DNA from: an uncultured Lachnospiraceae bacterium
GTDB taxonomy: Bacteria; Bacillota; Clostridia; Lachnospirales; Lachnospiraceae
DNA: 64,000 bases
Direction: 5' to 3'
Assembly: GCA_910588775.1 (NCBI GenBank)
Contig: CAJURH010000014.1
Coordinates: 1-64,000, forward strand
Shown: in pieces, positions 1 through 8,793 of the stretch
How the letters are laid out: each line of letters begins with the position of its first letter
Numbering within the stretch: position 1 is the stretch's first letter
Notes under the pieces: model-generated
The model's input: the letters and a program-made list of their open reading frames with translations, nothing else
What the model was told of the DNA's origin: nothing
Database searches by the model: none
Position numbers and translations under genes: made by a program

Positions 1-656
1 TTATCACCTTTGCAAAAGAGATAATCATTATCACTTAAACCAAATAGAGTTATATATTTCTTCAATATCTTCAATACATCAGAGTTAAGTTTCAACGCCA
101 ACCCTTTATTGTTTTTTGTTGTGTCAACGTATACTGTACCGTCTGCTTGAATATCTTCAACCTTTACATCCAGACTGGAAGATAACCTCAACCCTGTAGC
201 GATCAGAAAATTTTCATATACCCAGGTCTGATAGAATACTTCGCTGCAACCACGTTCAGGTTTTTCTAACAATATTTGCAATTCTTCATCCGTATAACAC
301 CGTTTGATGGTTTTCTGGTATTTGGGGATTTTCACAGGGAATACATCCGTGTATTCTTGCTCTTGCAACCAGTAAATAAAAGCTCTGACCGAACGGCAGT
401 ATGTAGCTATGGTAACGTCCTTTTTATTCTGGTCTTCTTTTAAGTCTTCCACCCACCATTGGTAATGGCCTTTGTTGATCAGACTGGTTGTGAAATCCCA
501 CATGTCATTAGAGTCTATAAAGTTCCGTATATGCATGTCATAAGTTTTGAGTGTACTTTCTGCAATGTTTTCAGAGCGTTTGTCCTGGTAAAATTCTTCC
601 AATGCGTCTTTTGTCTTAATGTTCTCGATAGCCATTGTAGCCCTTCTTCTCAACAT
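1..656 (-). CDS. Tyrosine recombinase (integrase), 3' end outside window
   Basis: Site-specific tyrosine recombinase that would integrate or excise a mobile element. I translated the minus strand: about 218 codons are visible and the frame is open at the window edge, so the catalytic H-x-x-R and Tyr are not seen. The N-terminal half looks like a SAM-like core-binding domain (residues about 12-110). The catalytic domain begins near residue 120, with ATGLRLSS carrying the first catalytic Arg (R157). Three in-frame ATGs exist, at 677, 656 and 635. The predicted transcription start (about 690) and an AAAGGA ribosome site favour 656; 635 also has AGAAGG in front. The gene reads away from the adjacent tRNA-Leu, the usual layout of a tRNA-targeted island. 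Confidence 0.85.
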   Translation of the reverse strand, partial: MLRRRATMAIENIKTKDALEEFYQDKRSENIAESTLKTYDMHIRNFIDSNDMWDFTTSLINKGHYQWWVEDLKEDQNKKDVTIATYCRSVRAFIYWLQEQEYTDVFPVKIPKYQKTIKRCYTDEELQILLEKPERGCSEVFYQTWVYENFLIATGLRLSSSLDVKVEDIQADGTVYVDTTKNNKGLALKLNSDVLKILKKYITLFGLSDNDYLFCKGD

Positions 657-696
657 ATTTGTGCGTCCTTTCTTCATGAATCTAACGCACAAGACT

Positions 697-725
697 ATTT
701 TAAAACGAAGCGTCAAAATTGACAA
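697..725 (-). promoter_or_regulatory. Sigma-A promoter of the integrase
   Basis: On the minus strand TTGTCA (720-725), a 17-bp spacer, then TAAAAT (697-702). It sits 41 bp upstream of the preferred integrase start. Confidence 0.7.
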
Positions 726-740
726 CCCTTAAAAACAAAA

Positions 741-782
741 AAATAGCGAGAAACCTTGATTTCTCAAGCGTTCTCGCTATTT
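741..782 (-). terminator. Intrinsic terminator of the tRNA-Leu transcript
   Basis: A 12-bp inverted repeat (AAATAGCGAGAA, 741-752 with 771-782) encloses a second small stem and, read on the minus strand, is followed by a T-rich run (731-746). It lies directly after the tRNA 3' end and before the integrase. Its placement at the tRNA/island border means it could also lie within or near the attachment site. Confidence 0.7.
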
Positions 783-785
783 GCC

Positions 786-869
786 TGCGGAAGATGGGAC
801 TTGAACCCACACGGCCCTAGAGCCACAAGATCCTTAGTCTTGCTCGTCTGCCAGTTCCGACACTTCCGC
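786..869 (-). tRNA. tRNA-Leu (anticodon AAG)
   Basis: 84-nt tRNA with a 7-bp acceptor stem (GCGGAAG/CTTCCGC), anticodon stem CAAGA/TCTTG around loop CTAAGGA (anticodon AAG), a long variable arm typical of tRNA-Leu, and the T-loop GGTTCAAGTCC. CCA is not encoded. The integrase gene lies just past its 3' end. Confidence 0.95.
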
Positions 870-907
870 ATATCCATATAAAATTTACTATCTCTGCAAC
901 GAAATTC

Positions 908-936
908 ATTATATCATCCTTGTAGCCATTCGTCAA
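908..936 (-). promoter_or_regulatory. Sigma-A promoter of tRNA-Leu
   Basis: Minus strand TTGACG (931-936), 17-bp spacer, TATAAT (908-913), about 39 bp upstream of the mature tRNA 5' end. Confidence 0.85.
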
Positions 937-1075
937 TAATTTTTTTGGAATTTTAGAAATTAAAAAGAGGAAATATATTATACATGTAGAATATATTTTA
1001 TAGAGGGATTTTTGTCACTCCATGGGGTTTGTATTTGCTGGAGGGGCAAGGTGAAGTGGAAGGGATGAAAGGATT

Positions 1076-2086
1076 ATGAATATACGGGAGAGCCTGGAGG
1101 AGAGGGAACTGGAGAACTTAAGCCCATTCGCTTCCTGCAGCCGGCATTCCAGGGGGCGGGATAGGCAGGAAGAAGAATGTGACATTCGTACGGCATACCA
1201 AAGAGACCGGGACAGGATTTTGCATTCCAAATCTTTTCGGCGGCTGAAAGATAAGACGCAGGTGTTTCTGGCTCCCCAAGGGGATCATTATAGGAACCGT
1301 CTGACCCATACGCTGGAGGTTTCTCAGACGGCCAGGACCATTGCAAAGGCGCTGCAGTTGAATGAGGATTTGGTGGAGGCGATTGCCTTGGGGCATGATT
1401 TGGGACACACGCCATTTGGACATGCGGGTGAGCATGCGCTTAATAGGGTGAGTAAGGGCGGATTTGCCCACAATCAGCAGAGCGTGCGGGTAGTGGAGGT
1501 TTTGGAGAAGAGCGGATATGGGTTGAATCTGACCTGGGAGGTGCGGGATGGCATCCGCAATCACAGGACCAGCGGAACGCCTCATACGCTGGAGGGTCAG
1601 ATTGTCCGTTTATGTGATAAAATTTCCTACATACACCACGATATGGATGATGCGCAGCGGGCGGGTATGCTTACAGAGGACGACATTCCCATTACCTTGC
1701 GGATGCTTTTGGGATATAACACCAAGGAGCGGCTGAACACGTTGATTCATGACATTGTGGACAGCAGTGTGGGACAGGATAAGATCTGCATGTCACAGGA
1801 CGTGGAAGAAGCGATGATGGATCTGCGCTCTATTATGTTTCAGAATGTTTACCGGAATCCCATTGCCAAGGTGGAAGAGGAGAAGGCGCACAATATGTTG
1901 ATCCAGTTGTTTCATTATTATATGGAAAATCCCAAGGCCATGTCAAAAGAGTACCGGGAATTGATTTCCTGCCAAGGGGAACCGTTGGAGCGGGTGGTTT
2001 GCGATTATATTTCGGGAATGACGGATCAGTATTCCATGGACAAGTTCAATCATATATTTGTACCAAAATGCTGGTCGGTTTACTAA
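1076..2086 (+). CDS. dgt: dGTP triphosphohydrolase-like HD protein
   Basis: 336-residue HD-superfamily phosphohydrolase of the Dgt-like family, which hydrolyses dNTPs to deoxynucleosides and triphosphate. Family features are visible: RNRLTHTLEV (His78), the HD pair in GHDLGHTPFGHAGE (H107-D108, then H111, H116 and H120) and a downstream HxxR-like segment NHRTSG. The start ATG has AAAGGA upstream. It precedes dnaG by 32 bp, an arrangement common in Clostridia, where dgt, dnaG and rpoD form one macromolecular-synthesis operon. The exact substrate preference of this shorter, Gram-positive-type Dgt cannot be told from sequence. Confidence 0.92.
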   Translation: MNIRESLEERELENLSPFASCSRHSRGRDRQEEECDIRTAYQRDRDRILHSKSFRRLKDKTQVFLAPQGDHYRNRLTHTLEVSQTARTIAKALQLNEDLVEAIALGHDLGHTPFGHAGEHALNRVSKGGFAHNQQSVRVVEVLEKSGYGLNLTWEVRDGIRNHRTSGTPHTLEGQIVRLCDKISYIHHDMDDAQRAGMLTEDDIPITLRMLLGYNTKERLNTLIHDIVDSSVGQDKICMSQDVEEAMMDLRSIMFQNVYRNPIAKVEEEKAHNMLIQLFHYYMENPKAMSKEYRELISCQGEPLERVVCDYISGMTDQYSMDKFNHIFVPKCWSVY

Positions 2087-2118
2087 ATTATATGTGAAAA
2101 CGTCAGGGGAGGAAATGA

Positions 2119-3906
2119 TTGCGTTACACAGACGATATAATAGAAGAAGTTCGTATGAGAAATGACATTGTGGATATTGTTTCCCAGTATGTGAAACTGC
2201 AGAAGAAAGGAAGCTCTTATTTTGGTCTTTGCCCGTTTCACAATGAGAAGTCGCCTTCTTTTTCCGTGAACCGGGACAAACAAATGTACTATTGCTTTGG
2301 CTGCGGAGCGGGCGGCGACGCTTATGCGTTTCTGATGGAATACGAGAATTACACGTTCCCGGAGGCGGTGCAGCATCTGGCTCAGCAGGCGGGCGTGGAA
2401 CTGCCGGTTCTGGAGGAATCCAGAGAGGATCGGGCCAAGGCAGACTACAAGAGTTCTCTTCTGGGCATTCAAAAGCAGGCCGCCGGTTATTACCATTATC
2501 AGCTAAAGCAAGAATGCGGCGCCCAGGCCCGGGAATATCTCGCGGCCAGGGGGCTGACAGAGGAAACCGTTCATCAGTTTGGCTTGGGGTTTGCGGAAAA
2601 GTCCGGCGGCCTGTACCCGTATCTGAAGGCAAAAGGTTATGCCGATGAACTCTTGCGGGACAGCGGTCTGTTTCAGGCGGACGAGCGCAGAGGGATGTAT
2701 GACAAATTCTGGAACCGGGTGATTTTTCCCATTACGGATGTGCAGAACCGTGTAATTGGATTTGGCGGGCGGGTGATGGGAGATGGCAAACCTAAATACT
2801 TAAATTCACCAGAGACCAAGATTTTTGACAAGGGCAGAAATCTCTACGGTTTGAGCCGCGCCCGCGCGTCCAGGAAGCAAAACATCATCATCTGTGAAGG
2901 ATACATGGATGTGATTGCTATGCACCAGGCGGGGTTTAACAATGCGGTGGCGTCTCTGGGAACAGCGCTGACTGCCGGACATGCCAGTCTCTTGAGGCGG
3001 TACACCCAGGAAGCGCTGCTGATCTACGACAGCGATGAGGCCGGAGTGAAGGCGGCGCAGCGGGGGATTCCGCTGTTGCGCGACGCGGGCATTCATGTCA
3101 AGGTGGTGGATTTAAGTCCGTATAAAGATCCCGATGAGTTCATAAAGGCGCAGGGCGCAAAAGTCTTTCAGGAGCGTCTTTTCCAGGCGGAGAACAGTTT
3201 CCTGTTCCAGGTGCGTCAGATGCAGCGGGAATATGATCTGGAAGACCCTCAGGGCAAGACGGACTTTTACCGGGCGGTGGCCCAGCGTCTGCTGGAGTTT
3301 CCCGAAGATTTGGAACGGAACAATTACATAGAAGCCATCGCCCGCCAGTATCAGATTCCCAAAGAACAGCTCCATAAGATGGTCAACAGCCTGGCGCTGG
3401 CCGGCGTGGGCTTACAGAAGAGACAAGAAATCCGAAGTCCGGGGAAAAAAAAGGAGGATGCCGAGAGCGCAAAAGAGAAGGCGCAGAAACTGATGCTGGC
3501 CTGGATGGTGAACCAGCCGGGAATCTTCGGGCAGGCGCGGGCGCACTTAAAGCCGGAAGACTTCACCACGCCGCTGTACCGAAAAGTGGCGGAATTATTG
3601 TATGAGCAGCAGGAGACGGAAGGGGCGTTTACGCCTGTTCGGGTTTGGAACCAGTTTGAGGATGAGCGGGAACAAAAGGCCGTGGCCTCTTTATTAAACG
3701 GTGATTTGCCCATGGGGCTTCATGAGGGCCAGGGCAAAGCATTTACGGACACTTTGCTTCGTATTTTAGAAGACAGTTTGCAAGAACAACGGAAAAATCT
3801 AAAGCCGGAAGACATACAGGGCTTGCAGGAGAACATCAATAGAGAAATGGAATTGAAGAAGCTGAAAGCGAAGTTTGGAAGTAAACTTCCAAATTTGCCT
3901 GAATGA
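2119..3906 (+). CDS. dnaG: DNA primase
   Basis: 595-residue DnaG primase, which makes RNA primers at the replication fork. The N-terminal CHC2 zinc finger is complete (C38, H41, C59, C62 within CPFHNEKSPSFSV...YYCFGCGAGG). The Toprim domain carries EGYMDV (E260) and DSDEAG (from D304). The C-terminal third fits the helicase-binding region. The start is a TTG at 2119: AGGGGAGG lies 8 bp upstream, and the nearby ATG at 2115 is in another frame and unproductive. The next gene is rpoD. Confidence 0.97.
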   Translation: MRYTDDIIEEVRMRNDIVDIVSQYVKLQKKGSSYFGLCPFHNEKSPSFSVNRDKQMYYCFGCGAGGDAYAFLMEYENYTFPEAVQHLAQQAGVELPVLEESREDRAKADYKSSLLGIQKQAAGYYHYQLKQECGAQAREYLAARGLTEETVHQFGLGFAEKSGGLYPYLKAKGYADELLRDSGLFQADERRGMYDKFWNRVIFPITDVQNRVIGFGGRVMGDGKPKYLNSPETKIFDKGRNLYGLSRARASRKQNIIICEGYMDVIAMHQAGFNNAVASLGTALTAGHASLLRRYTQEALLIYDSDEAGVKAAQRGIPLLRDAGIHVKVVDLSPYKDPDEFIKAQGAKVFQERLFQAENSFLFQVRQMQREYDLEDPQGKTDFYRAVAQRLLEFPEDLERNNYIEAIARQYQIPKEQLHKMVNSLALAGVGLQKRQEIRSPGKKKEDAESAKEKAQKLMLAWMVNQPGIFGQARAHLKPEDFTTPLYRKVAELLYEQQETEGAFTPVRVWNQFEDEREQKAVASLLNGDLPMGLHEGQGKAFTDTLLRILEDSLQEQRKNLKPEDIQGLQENINREMELKKLKAKFGSKLPNLPE

Positions 3907-3943
3907 CGCAGCAAGTGCATCAGGAGGGGGAAATCGTGAACAA

Positions 3944-3973
3944 TTGCATATTTCTTTTGAATAAGGATAAAAT
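3944..3973 (+). promoter_or_regulatory. Probable internal promoter before rpoD
   Basis: TTGCAT (3944-3949), an 18-bp spacer, TAAAAT (3968-3973) in the dnaG-rpoD gap. It would let rpoD be transcribed apart from dgt-dnaG. Spacing is slightly long. Confidence 0.45.
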
Positions 3974-4003
3974 ATAAACAACGTATGGAAGGATGGAACA
4001 CCG

Positions 4004-5128
4004 ATGGAAATGAACATGGGGAAATTCAGTGAGAAACTTGTGGAACTTCTGGAACTGGCAAAGAAAAAGAAAAACGTGCTGGAATACCAGGAGATTAACG
4101 ACTTCTTCAAGGATACTCCGCTGGAGCCGGATCAGATCGAGAAAGTTTTTGACTTTCTGGAAGCCAGCGGCATTGACGTGCTGCGCATTACGGAGGGAGA
4201 TCCGGAACCTCTAATCCTGGATGATGAAGACGAAGCGAAGCTGGAGGAGGAAGAAGACGTAGATATCGAGAAAATTGATTTGTCTGTGCCCGAGGGAATC
4301 AGCATTGAAGACCCTGTGCGCATGTACTTGAAAGAAATTGGAAAAGTGAATCTGCTGACGGCGGAACAAGAGATTAAGCTGGCCCAGAGGATGGAAGAAG
4401 GCGATGAGGACGCTAAGAAGAGACTGGCGGAAGCCAACCTGCGTCTGGTGGTGAGCATTGCCAAGCGTTATGTGGGCAGAGGTATGCTCTTTTTGGATCT
4501 GATCCAGGAAGGCAATCTGGGGTTAATCAAGGCCGTGGAAAAATTTGACTACCGCAAGGGGTACAAATTCAGCACCTATGCCACCTGGTGGATTCGTCAG
4601 GCCATCACCAGAGCCATCGCCGACCAGGCCAGAACCATCCGGATTCCCGTTCATATGGTGGAAACCATCAACAAACTGATTCGGGTGTCCCGTCAGCTTT
4701 TGCAGGAGCTGGGGCGTGAACCAACTCCAGAAGAGATTGCCGAGGAAATGGACATGTCCGTGGACCGGGTTCGAGAGATTTTAAAAATATCCCAGGAGCC
4801 TGTTTCTCTGGAAACGCCTATCGGCGAGGAAGAAGATAGCCATTTGGGCGATTTTATACAGGACGATAACGTACCAGTGCCGGCGGACGCGGCAGCGTTT
4901 ACATTATTAAAAGAACAACTGGTGGAGGTATTGGGAACGCTTACAGAGCGGGAACAAAAGGTGCTGCGCCTGCGCTTCGGTCTGGACGACGGAAGAGCCA
5001 GAACGTTAGAGGAAGTGGGCCAGGAATTTAATGTGACTCGTGAGCGCATCCGCCAGATTGAGGCGAAAGCCCTGCGTAAGCTGCGCCATCCCAGCCGGAG
5101 CAGGAAATTAAAGGACTATTTGGATTAA
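4004..5128 (+). CDS. rpoD: Primary sigma factor RpoD (sigma-A)
   Basis: 374-residue housekeeping sigma-70 factor. Region 1.1-like acidic N-terminus; region 1.2 (DPVRMYLKEIGKVNLLTAEQE); region 2 with EANLRLVVSIAKRYVGRGMLFLDLIQEGN and the core -10 recognition stretch KFSTYATWWIRQAI; region 3; and region 4 helix-turn-helix near the C-terminus (LEEVGQEFNVTRERIRQIEAKALRKLRHP). Length is normal for a Gram-positive sigma-A. Alternative ATGs at 4010 and 4016 would shorten the protein slightly. The many TTGACA-N17-TATAAT promoters in the window match its expected specificity. Confidence 0.98.
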   Translation: MEMNMGKFSEKLVELLELAKKKKNVLEYQEINDFFKDTPLEPDQIEKVFDFLEASGIDVLRITEGDPEPLILDDEDEAKLEEEEDVDIEKIDLSVPEGISIEDPVRMYLKEIGKVNLLTAEQEIKLAQRMEEGDEDAKKRLAEANLRLVVSIAKRYVGRGMLFLDLIQEGNLGLIKAVEKFDYRKGYKFSTYATWWIRQAITRAIADQARTIRIPVHMVETINKLIRVSRQLLQELGREPTPEEIAEEMDMSVDRVREILKISQEPVSLETPIGEEEDSHLGDFIQDDNVPVPADAAAFTLLKEQLVEVLGTLTEREQKVLRLRFGLDDGRARTLEEVGQEFNVTRERIRQIEAKALRKLRHPSRSRKLKDYLD

Positions 5129-5144
5129 GGGACCAAAGCACAAT

Positions 5145-5852
5145 ATGATACGGATCTCAAAGAGGCTGGCGGCCATCGGGGCGCTGGTGACACAGGGAAA
5201 TCGATTGGCGGACGTTGGCTGTGACCATGGGTATTTACCTATTTATTTGCTACAGCGCCGCCACATACCAAGAGCCATTGCCATGGACGTTCGTCCGGGG
5301 CCGTTATCCAGGGCCAGGGAGAATATTGAGGCATACGGACTTTTGGATTACATAGAATTAAGGATAAGCGACGGCTTAGAGGCGCTGGAGCCAGGGGAGG
5401 CGCAGACAGTGGTGGTGGCGGGAATGGGCGGGCCGCTTATGGAAGGGATACTCACAAGAGGCGTTCGGCAGCTTGCCTGTGTCCGTGAGCTGATTTTGCA
5501 GCCCCAGTCCCATATCGAACATTTCCGCAGATTTTTGCGTAAGCTGCCCTTTACTGTGGTATGTGAAGATATGGTTCTGGAGGAGGGAAAATATTACCCC
5601 ATGATGCGTCTGGCACGTGGGGAGCCAGAAGACGAATGGGTCGAGGCGGAGTATAGGTATGGAAAATACTTGCTGCGCCACAGACATCCCGTGTTGGGGG
5701 ACTATTTGCACAGAGAAGAAGAGAAGTTGAGAAAATTGGAAGAAGAGCTTCGGCTGGCAGGCGGTTCCCGGGCGGTCGTGCGGCTGGAGCAGATTCGAAA
5801 GGACAGGGCATTCGCCCGGGAGGCGTTGGAAAAATATGGGTTTGACAAATAA
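5145..5852 (+). CDS. trmK: tRNA (adenine-22-N1)-methyltransferase
   Basis: 235-residue class I SAM-dependent methyltransferase of the TrmK (YqfN) family, which methylates A22 of bacterial tRNAs. The SAM-binding motif is LADVGCDHGYLPIYL (DVGCDHG at 23-29), and AGMGG (92-96) is the family signature. The C-terminal helical coiled-coil extension (about 180-235) is also typical. It starts 16 bp after rpoD, and its last 17 bp overlap the next gene, so the two are probably translationally coupled. The rpoD-trmK-Nif3 order is conserved in Firmicutes. Confidence 0.93.
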   Translation: MIRISKRLAAIGALVTQGNRLADVGCDHGYLPIYLLQRRHIPRAIAMDVRPGPLSRARENIEAYGLLDYIELRISDGLEALEPGEAQTVVVAGMGGPLMEGILTRGVRQLACVRELILQPQSHIEHFRRFLRKLPFTVVCEDMVLEEGKYYPMMRLARGEPEDEWVEAEYRYGKYLLRHRHPVLGDYLHREEEKLRKLEEELRLAGGSRAVVRLEQIRKDRAFAREALEKYGFDK

Positions 5853-6627
5853 GGAGATTGTGGAACGGCTGGAAGAAGCGTATCCGTCTTCCTGTGCGGA
5901 GGACTGGGATAATGTGGGGCTTTTGGTGGGGCGCATGGACGCTCCAGTAGAGAACGTATATGTCGCGCTGGATTTGACAGATGAAAATCTTCAAGAAGCC
6001 ATAGACTGGGGCGCGGACTTAATCGTGACGCATCACCCCATGATTTTTCAGGCATTGAAGCGGGTCAATGACCAGGATTTCATCGGGCGGAAGATTCTGC
6101 AGTTGGCGGAAAGCCATACGGCCTGTTATGCGATGCACACGAATTTTGATGTGATGGCCATGGCGGACATCAATGAAAAGCTTCTGGGGCTTAAGGACGC
6201 CCAAGTGTTGTATGAGACGGGAACGGACGTCCAGGGAAATCCCCAGGGGATTGGCCGCGTAGGGACTTTGCCGTCTGCTATGACGGTGGAAAAATGCGCC
6301 CGTTACGTGAAGGAGCGTTTTGGGCTTCCGGGCGTGAGGGCGTTGGGGGATTTGAATCGGACAGTTAGCCGGGTGGCGGTGTCCGGCGGCGCGGGAAAGA
6401 GCATGATACCCTACGCGCTGGCGCGTGGCGCCCAGGTGTTGATTACCGGGGATATCGATCACCATGCCGGGTTGGACGCGGTGGATCAGGGTCTTTGCAT
6501 CATTGATGCGGGCCATTATGGAACGGAATATTTCTTCATTTCTTATATGAGAGATGAATTGGAGCGGATGTTTTCCGGGCTGCAGGTGCGCTGCGCCGGA
6601 ATACGCCATCCCTTTACAGATATATAG
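5836..6627 (+). CDS. Nif3-like dinuclear metal centre protein
   Basis: 263-residue Nif3/YqfO/DUF34 family protein, whose members form hexameric toroids with two bound metals. Likely ligands are visible in DLIVTHHPMIF (H66, H67), MHTNFDV (H101, D105) and the C-terminal GHYGTEYF. This is the short form without the central insert of the Bacillus protein. It overlaps the trmK end. GTP cyclohydrolase activity has been proposed for some relatives, but no function can be assigned from this sequence. Confidence 0.9.
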   Translation: MGLTNKEIVERLEEAYPSSCAEDWDNVGLLVGRMDAPVENVYVALDLTDENLQEAIDWGADLIVTHHPMIFQALKRVNDQDFIGRKILQLAESHTACYAMHTNFDVMAMADINEKLLGLKDAQVLYETGTDVQGNPQGIGRVGTLPSAMTVEKCARYVKERFGLPGVRALGDLNRTVSRVAVSGGAGKSMIPYALARGAQVLITGDIDHHAGLDAVDQGLCIIDAGHYGTEYFFISYMRDELERMFSGLQVRCAGIRHPFTDI

Positions 6628-6641
6628 TATAGGAGGGTGAA

Positions 6642-8312
6642 ATGGAGCAAAAGACAGTGACGGCAACGATAAATGGGGAAAAGAAAACATATGCCTACGG
6701 CACACTGCTGGCGGATATAGCGAAAGAATACCAGGATACACAGAAATATCCGATTGTTTTGGTTACAGTGAACGGAAAATTAAAGGAGCTTCACAAGACT
6801 CTGAAAAAGGACGCAAAGATTACATTCGTCACCACGGCGGACGATGCAGGCCATAAAACGTATCAGAGAAGCGCCTGCTTAATCTTGTTGAAAGCCATCT
6901 ACAGGCTGGTGGGAAAAGAAGAGGTTGACAATGTAACCATCCATCATTCCATGGGTTCTGGGCTTTATTTCACAATACAGGGAAATGTGCGCCTGGACGA
7001 AGAATTCTTAGTGCAGGTGAAGGCGCACATGCAACAGATTGTGGACGCACGGTTGCCTATCGTGAAGCGTTCCGTCAGTACGGACCGGGCCATTGAGATT
7101 TTCCATAGACATCATATGTTCGATAAAGAAAAATTATTTAGATACCGCCGTGTGTCCAAAGTGAACATTTACAGTATTGGGGAGTTCGAGGATTATTTCT
7201 ATGGATTTATGGTTCACCACACGGGATATATTCAGCATTTTAATTTATATCTTTATGACGAGGGATTTGTGCTGCAGCTTCCTCCCAGACAAAATCCGGA
7301 AACGCTCCTGCCATTTATGCCCCAACATAAGCTTTTTCAGGTGCAAAAACAATCCCAAAGGTGGGGGAAGATGCTGGAGATTTCCAATGTGGGCGAGCTG
7401 AACAATCAGATTACCCAGGTAGGCATTCAGCATGTGCTGTTGGTGCAGGAAGCGCTTCACGAGGCAAAGATTTCCAATATCGCAGCGGAGATCGCGGCGG
7501 CAAAAGGCTCCAAGAAATTGATTATGGTGGCAGGACCGTCTTCTTCCGGGAAGACCACGTTCTCCCATCGGCTGTCCATCCAGTTGGCGGCCCACGGGTT
7601 GAAGCCTCATCCCATTGGCGTGGACAATTATTTTCTGAACCGGGAAGACACCCCTCTGGATGAATTTGGAAATAAAAATTACGAATGTCTGGAAGCGGTG
7701 GACGTGGCACAGTTTAACAAGGATATGCTGGAGCTTTTAGAAGGGAAGAAAGTGGAGCTGCCGGAATTTAATTTTATCACCGGACAGCGGGAATATAAGG
7801 GCAATTATCTGCAGTTGGGCACGGACGATGTATTGGTAATTGAAGGAATTCATGGCTTAAATGACAAACTCAGTAGCAGTCTGCCAAAAGAAAACAAATT
7901 TAAAGTTTACATAAGTGCACTGACCAGTTTAAATATTGATGAGCACAACCGAATTCCCGCCACAGACGTAAGGCTGATTCGCCGGATTGTGCGGGACGCC
8001 CGGACGCGGGGTTCGTCTGCCGCCCGGACCATTTCCATGTGGGATTCTGTGCGCCGGGGGGAAGAAGAGAATATTTTCCCGTTCCAGGAACAGGCGGACG
8101 TAATGTTTAACTCCGCGCTGATCTATGAGCTGGCCTGCCTGAAGGTCTATGCGGAACCGCTGCTGTTCGGCATTGACAAAGACCAGCCAGAATACAATGA
8201 GGCCAAACGGCTGCTGAAATTTTTTGACTATTTTGTGGCCATACCCAGCGAATCCATCCCGTTTAACTCCATATTAAGAGAGTTCGTGGGCGGGAGCTGT
8301 TTCCAGGTTTAA
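6642..8312 (+). CDS. TGS-domain uridine kinase-like nucleoside kinase
   Basis: 556-residue fusion. Residues 1-60 resemble a TGS domain (KTVTATINGEKKTYAYGT), followed by a threonyl/alanyl-tRNA-synthetase second-additional-domain-like segment (HHSMGSGLYF). The C-terminal half is a phosphoribulokinase/uridine kinase domain with Walker A GPSSSGKTT (G298-T306) and the substrate region VDNYFLNRED. VLVIEGIHGLND is the Walker B area. This architecture is widespread in Clostridia and is annotated as nucleoside or uridine kinase; the actual substrate is not established from sequence. It lies 14 bp after the Nif3-like gene. Confidence 0.85.
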   Translation: MEQKTVTATINGEKKTYAYGTLLADIAKEYQDTQKYPIVLVTVNGKLKELHKTLKKDAKITFVTTADDAGHKTYQRSACLILLKAIYRLVGKEEVDNVTIHHSMGSGLYFTIQGNVRLDEEFLVQVKAHMQQIVDARLPIVKRSVSTDRAIEIFHRHHMFDKEKLFRYRRVSKVNIYSIGEFEDYFYGFMVHHTGYIQHFNLYLYDEGFVLQLPPRQNPETLLPFMPQHKLFQVQKQSQRWGKMLEISNVGELNNQITQVGIQHVLLVQEALHEAKISNIAAEIAAAKGSKKLIMVAGPSSSGKTTFSHRLSIQLAAHGLKPHPIGVDNYFLNREDTPLDEFGNKNYECLEAVDVAQFNKDMLELLEGKKVELPEFNFITGQREYKGNYLQLGTDDVLVIEGIHGLNDKLSSSLPKENKFKVYISALTSLNIDEHNRIPATDVRLIRRIVRDARTRGSSAARTISMWDSVRRGEEENIFPFQEQADVMFNSALIYELACLKVYAEPLLFGIDKDQPEYNEAKRLLKFFDYFVAIPSESIPFNSILREFVGGSCFQV

Positions 8313-8337
8313 ACATTTTTCGAAGGCAAAACAATAA

Positions 8338-8366
8338 TTTACAGGTTGTTTGAATTGTGATAAAAT
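8338..8366 (+). promoter_or_regulatory. Sigma-A promoter of RNase P RNA
   Basis: TTTACA (8338-8343), 17-bp spacer, TAAAAT (8361-8366); transcription would start near 8373, at the RNA 5' end. Confidence 0.8.
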
Positions 8367-8374
8367 AAATAGTA

Positions 8375-8726
8375 TCGTAAGCAGCACAGGTGATCGCGGC
8401 TGGCAATGCCGAAAGGCGCCAGGTGAGGAAAGTCCGGGCTTCATAGGGCAGGATGCCGGATAACGTCCGGTGGAGGCGACTCCCAGACCAGTGCAACAGA
8501 AATAAACCGCCCGATTCTTCGGGTAAGGGTGGAAAGGCAGTGTAAGAGACTACCGCCTGGCTGGTAACAGCCAGGGCACATGTAAACTCCATCTGAAGCA
8601 AGGCCGAATAGAGGGCTATGCGGTTGCCCGCCGCGCTCTCAGGTGGGCCGCTGGAGCCTGTTGGCGACGACAGGCCTAGATAGATGATCACCCGCGACAT
8701 AACCCGGCTTATCGTGCTGCTTGCGT
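8375..8726 (+). ncRNA. rnpB: RNase P RNA (type A-like)
   Basis: About 350-nt catalytic RNA of RNase P. Conserved blocks are present in order: GAGGAAAGTCCGGGCT, ACAGAAA, GGGTAAGGGTGGAAAGG, and near the 3' end AGATAGATGATC and ACATAACCCGGCTTA. The outer helix P1 pairs 8377-8387 (GTAAGCAGCAC) with 8714-8724. Ends are set from P1 and the promoter and may be off by a few bases. Confidence 0.95.
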
Positions 8727-8793
8727 CTAGAAAAGACAAAATGCATATGTCTGTGCGCGCAGACATTGCCATGAATGAAAGATTGAGGTTACA

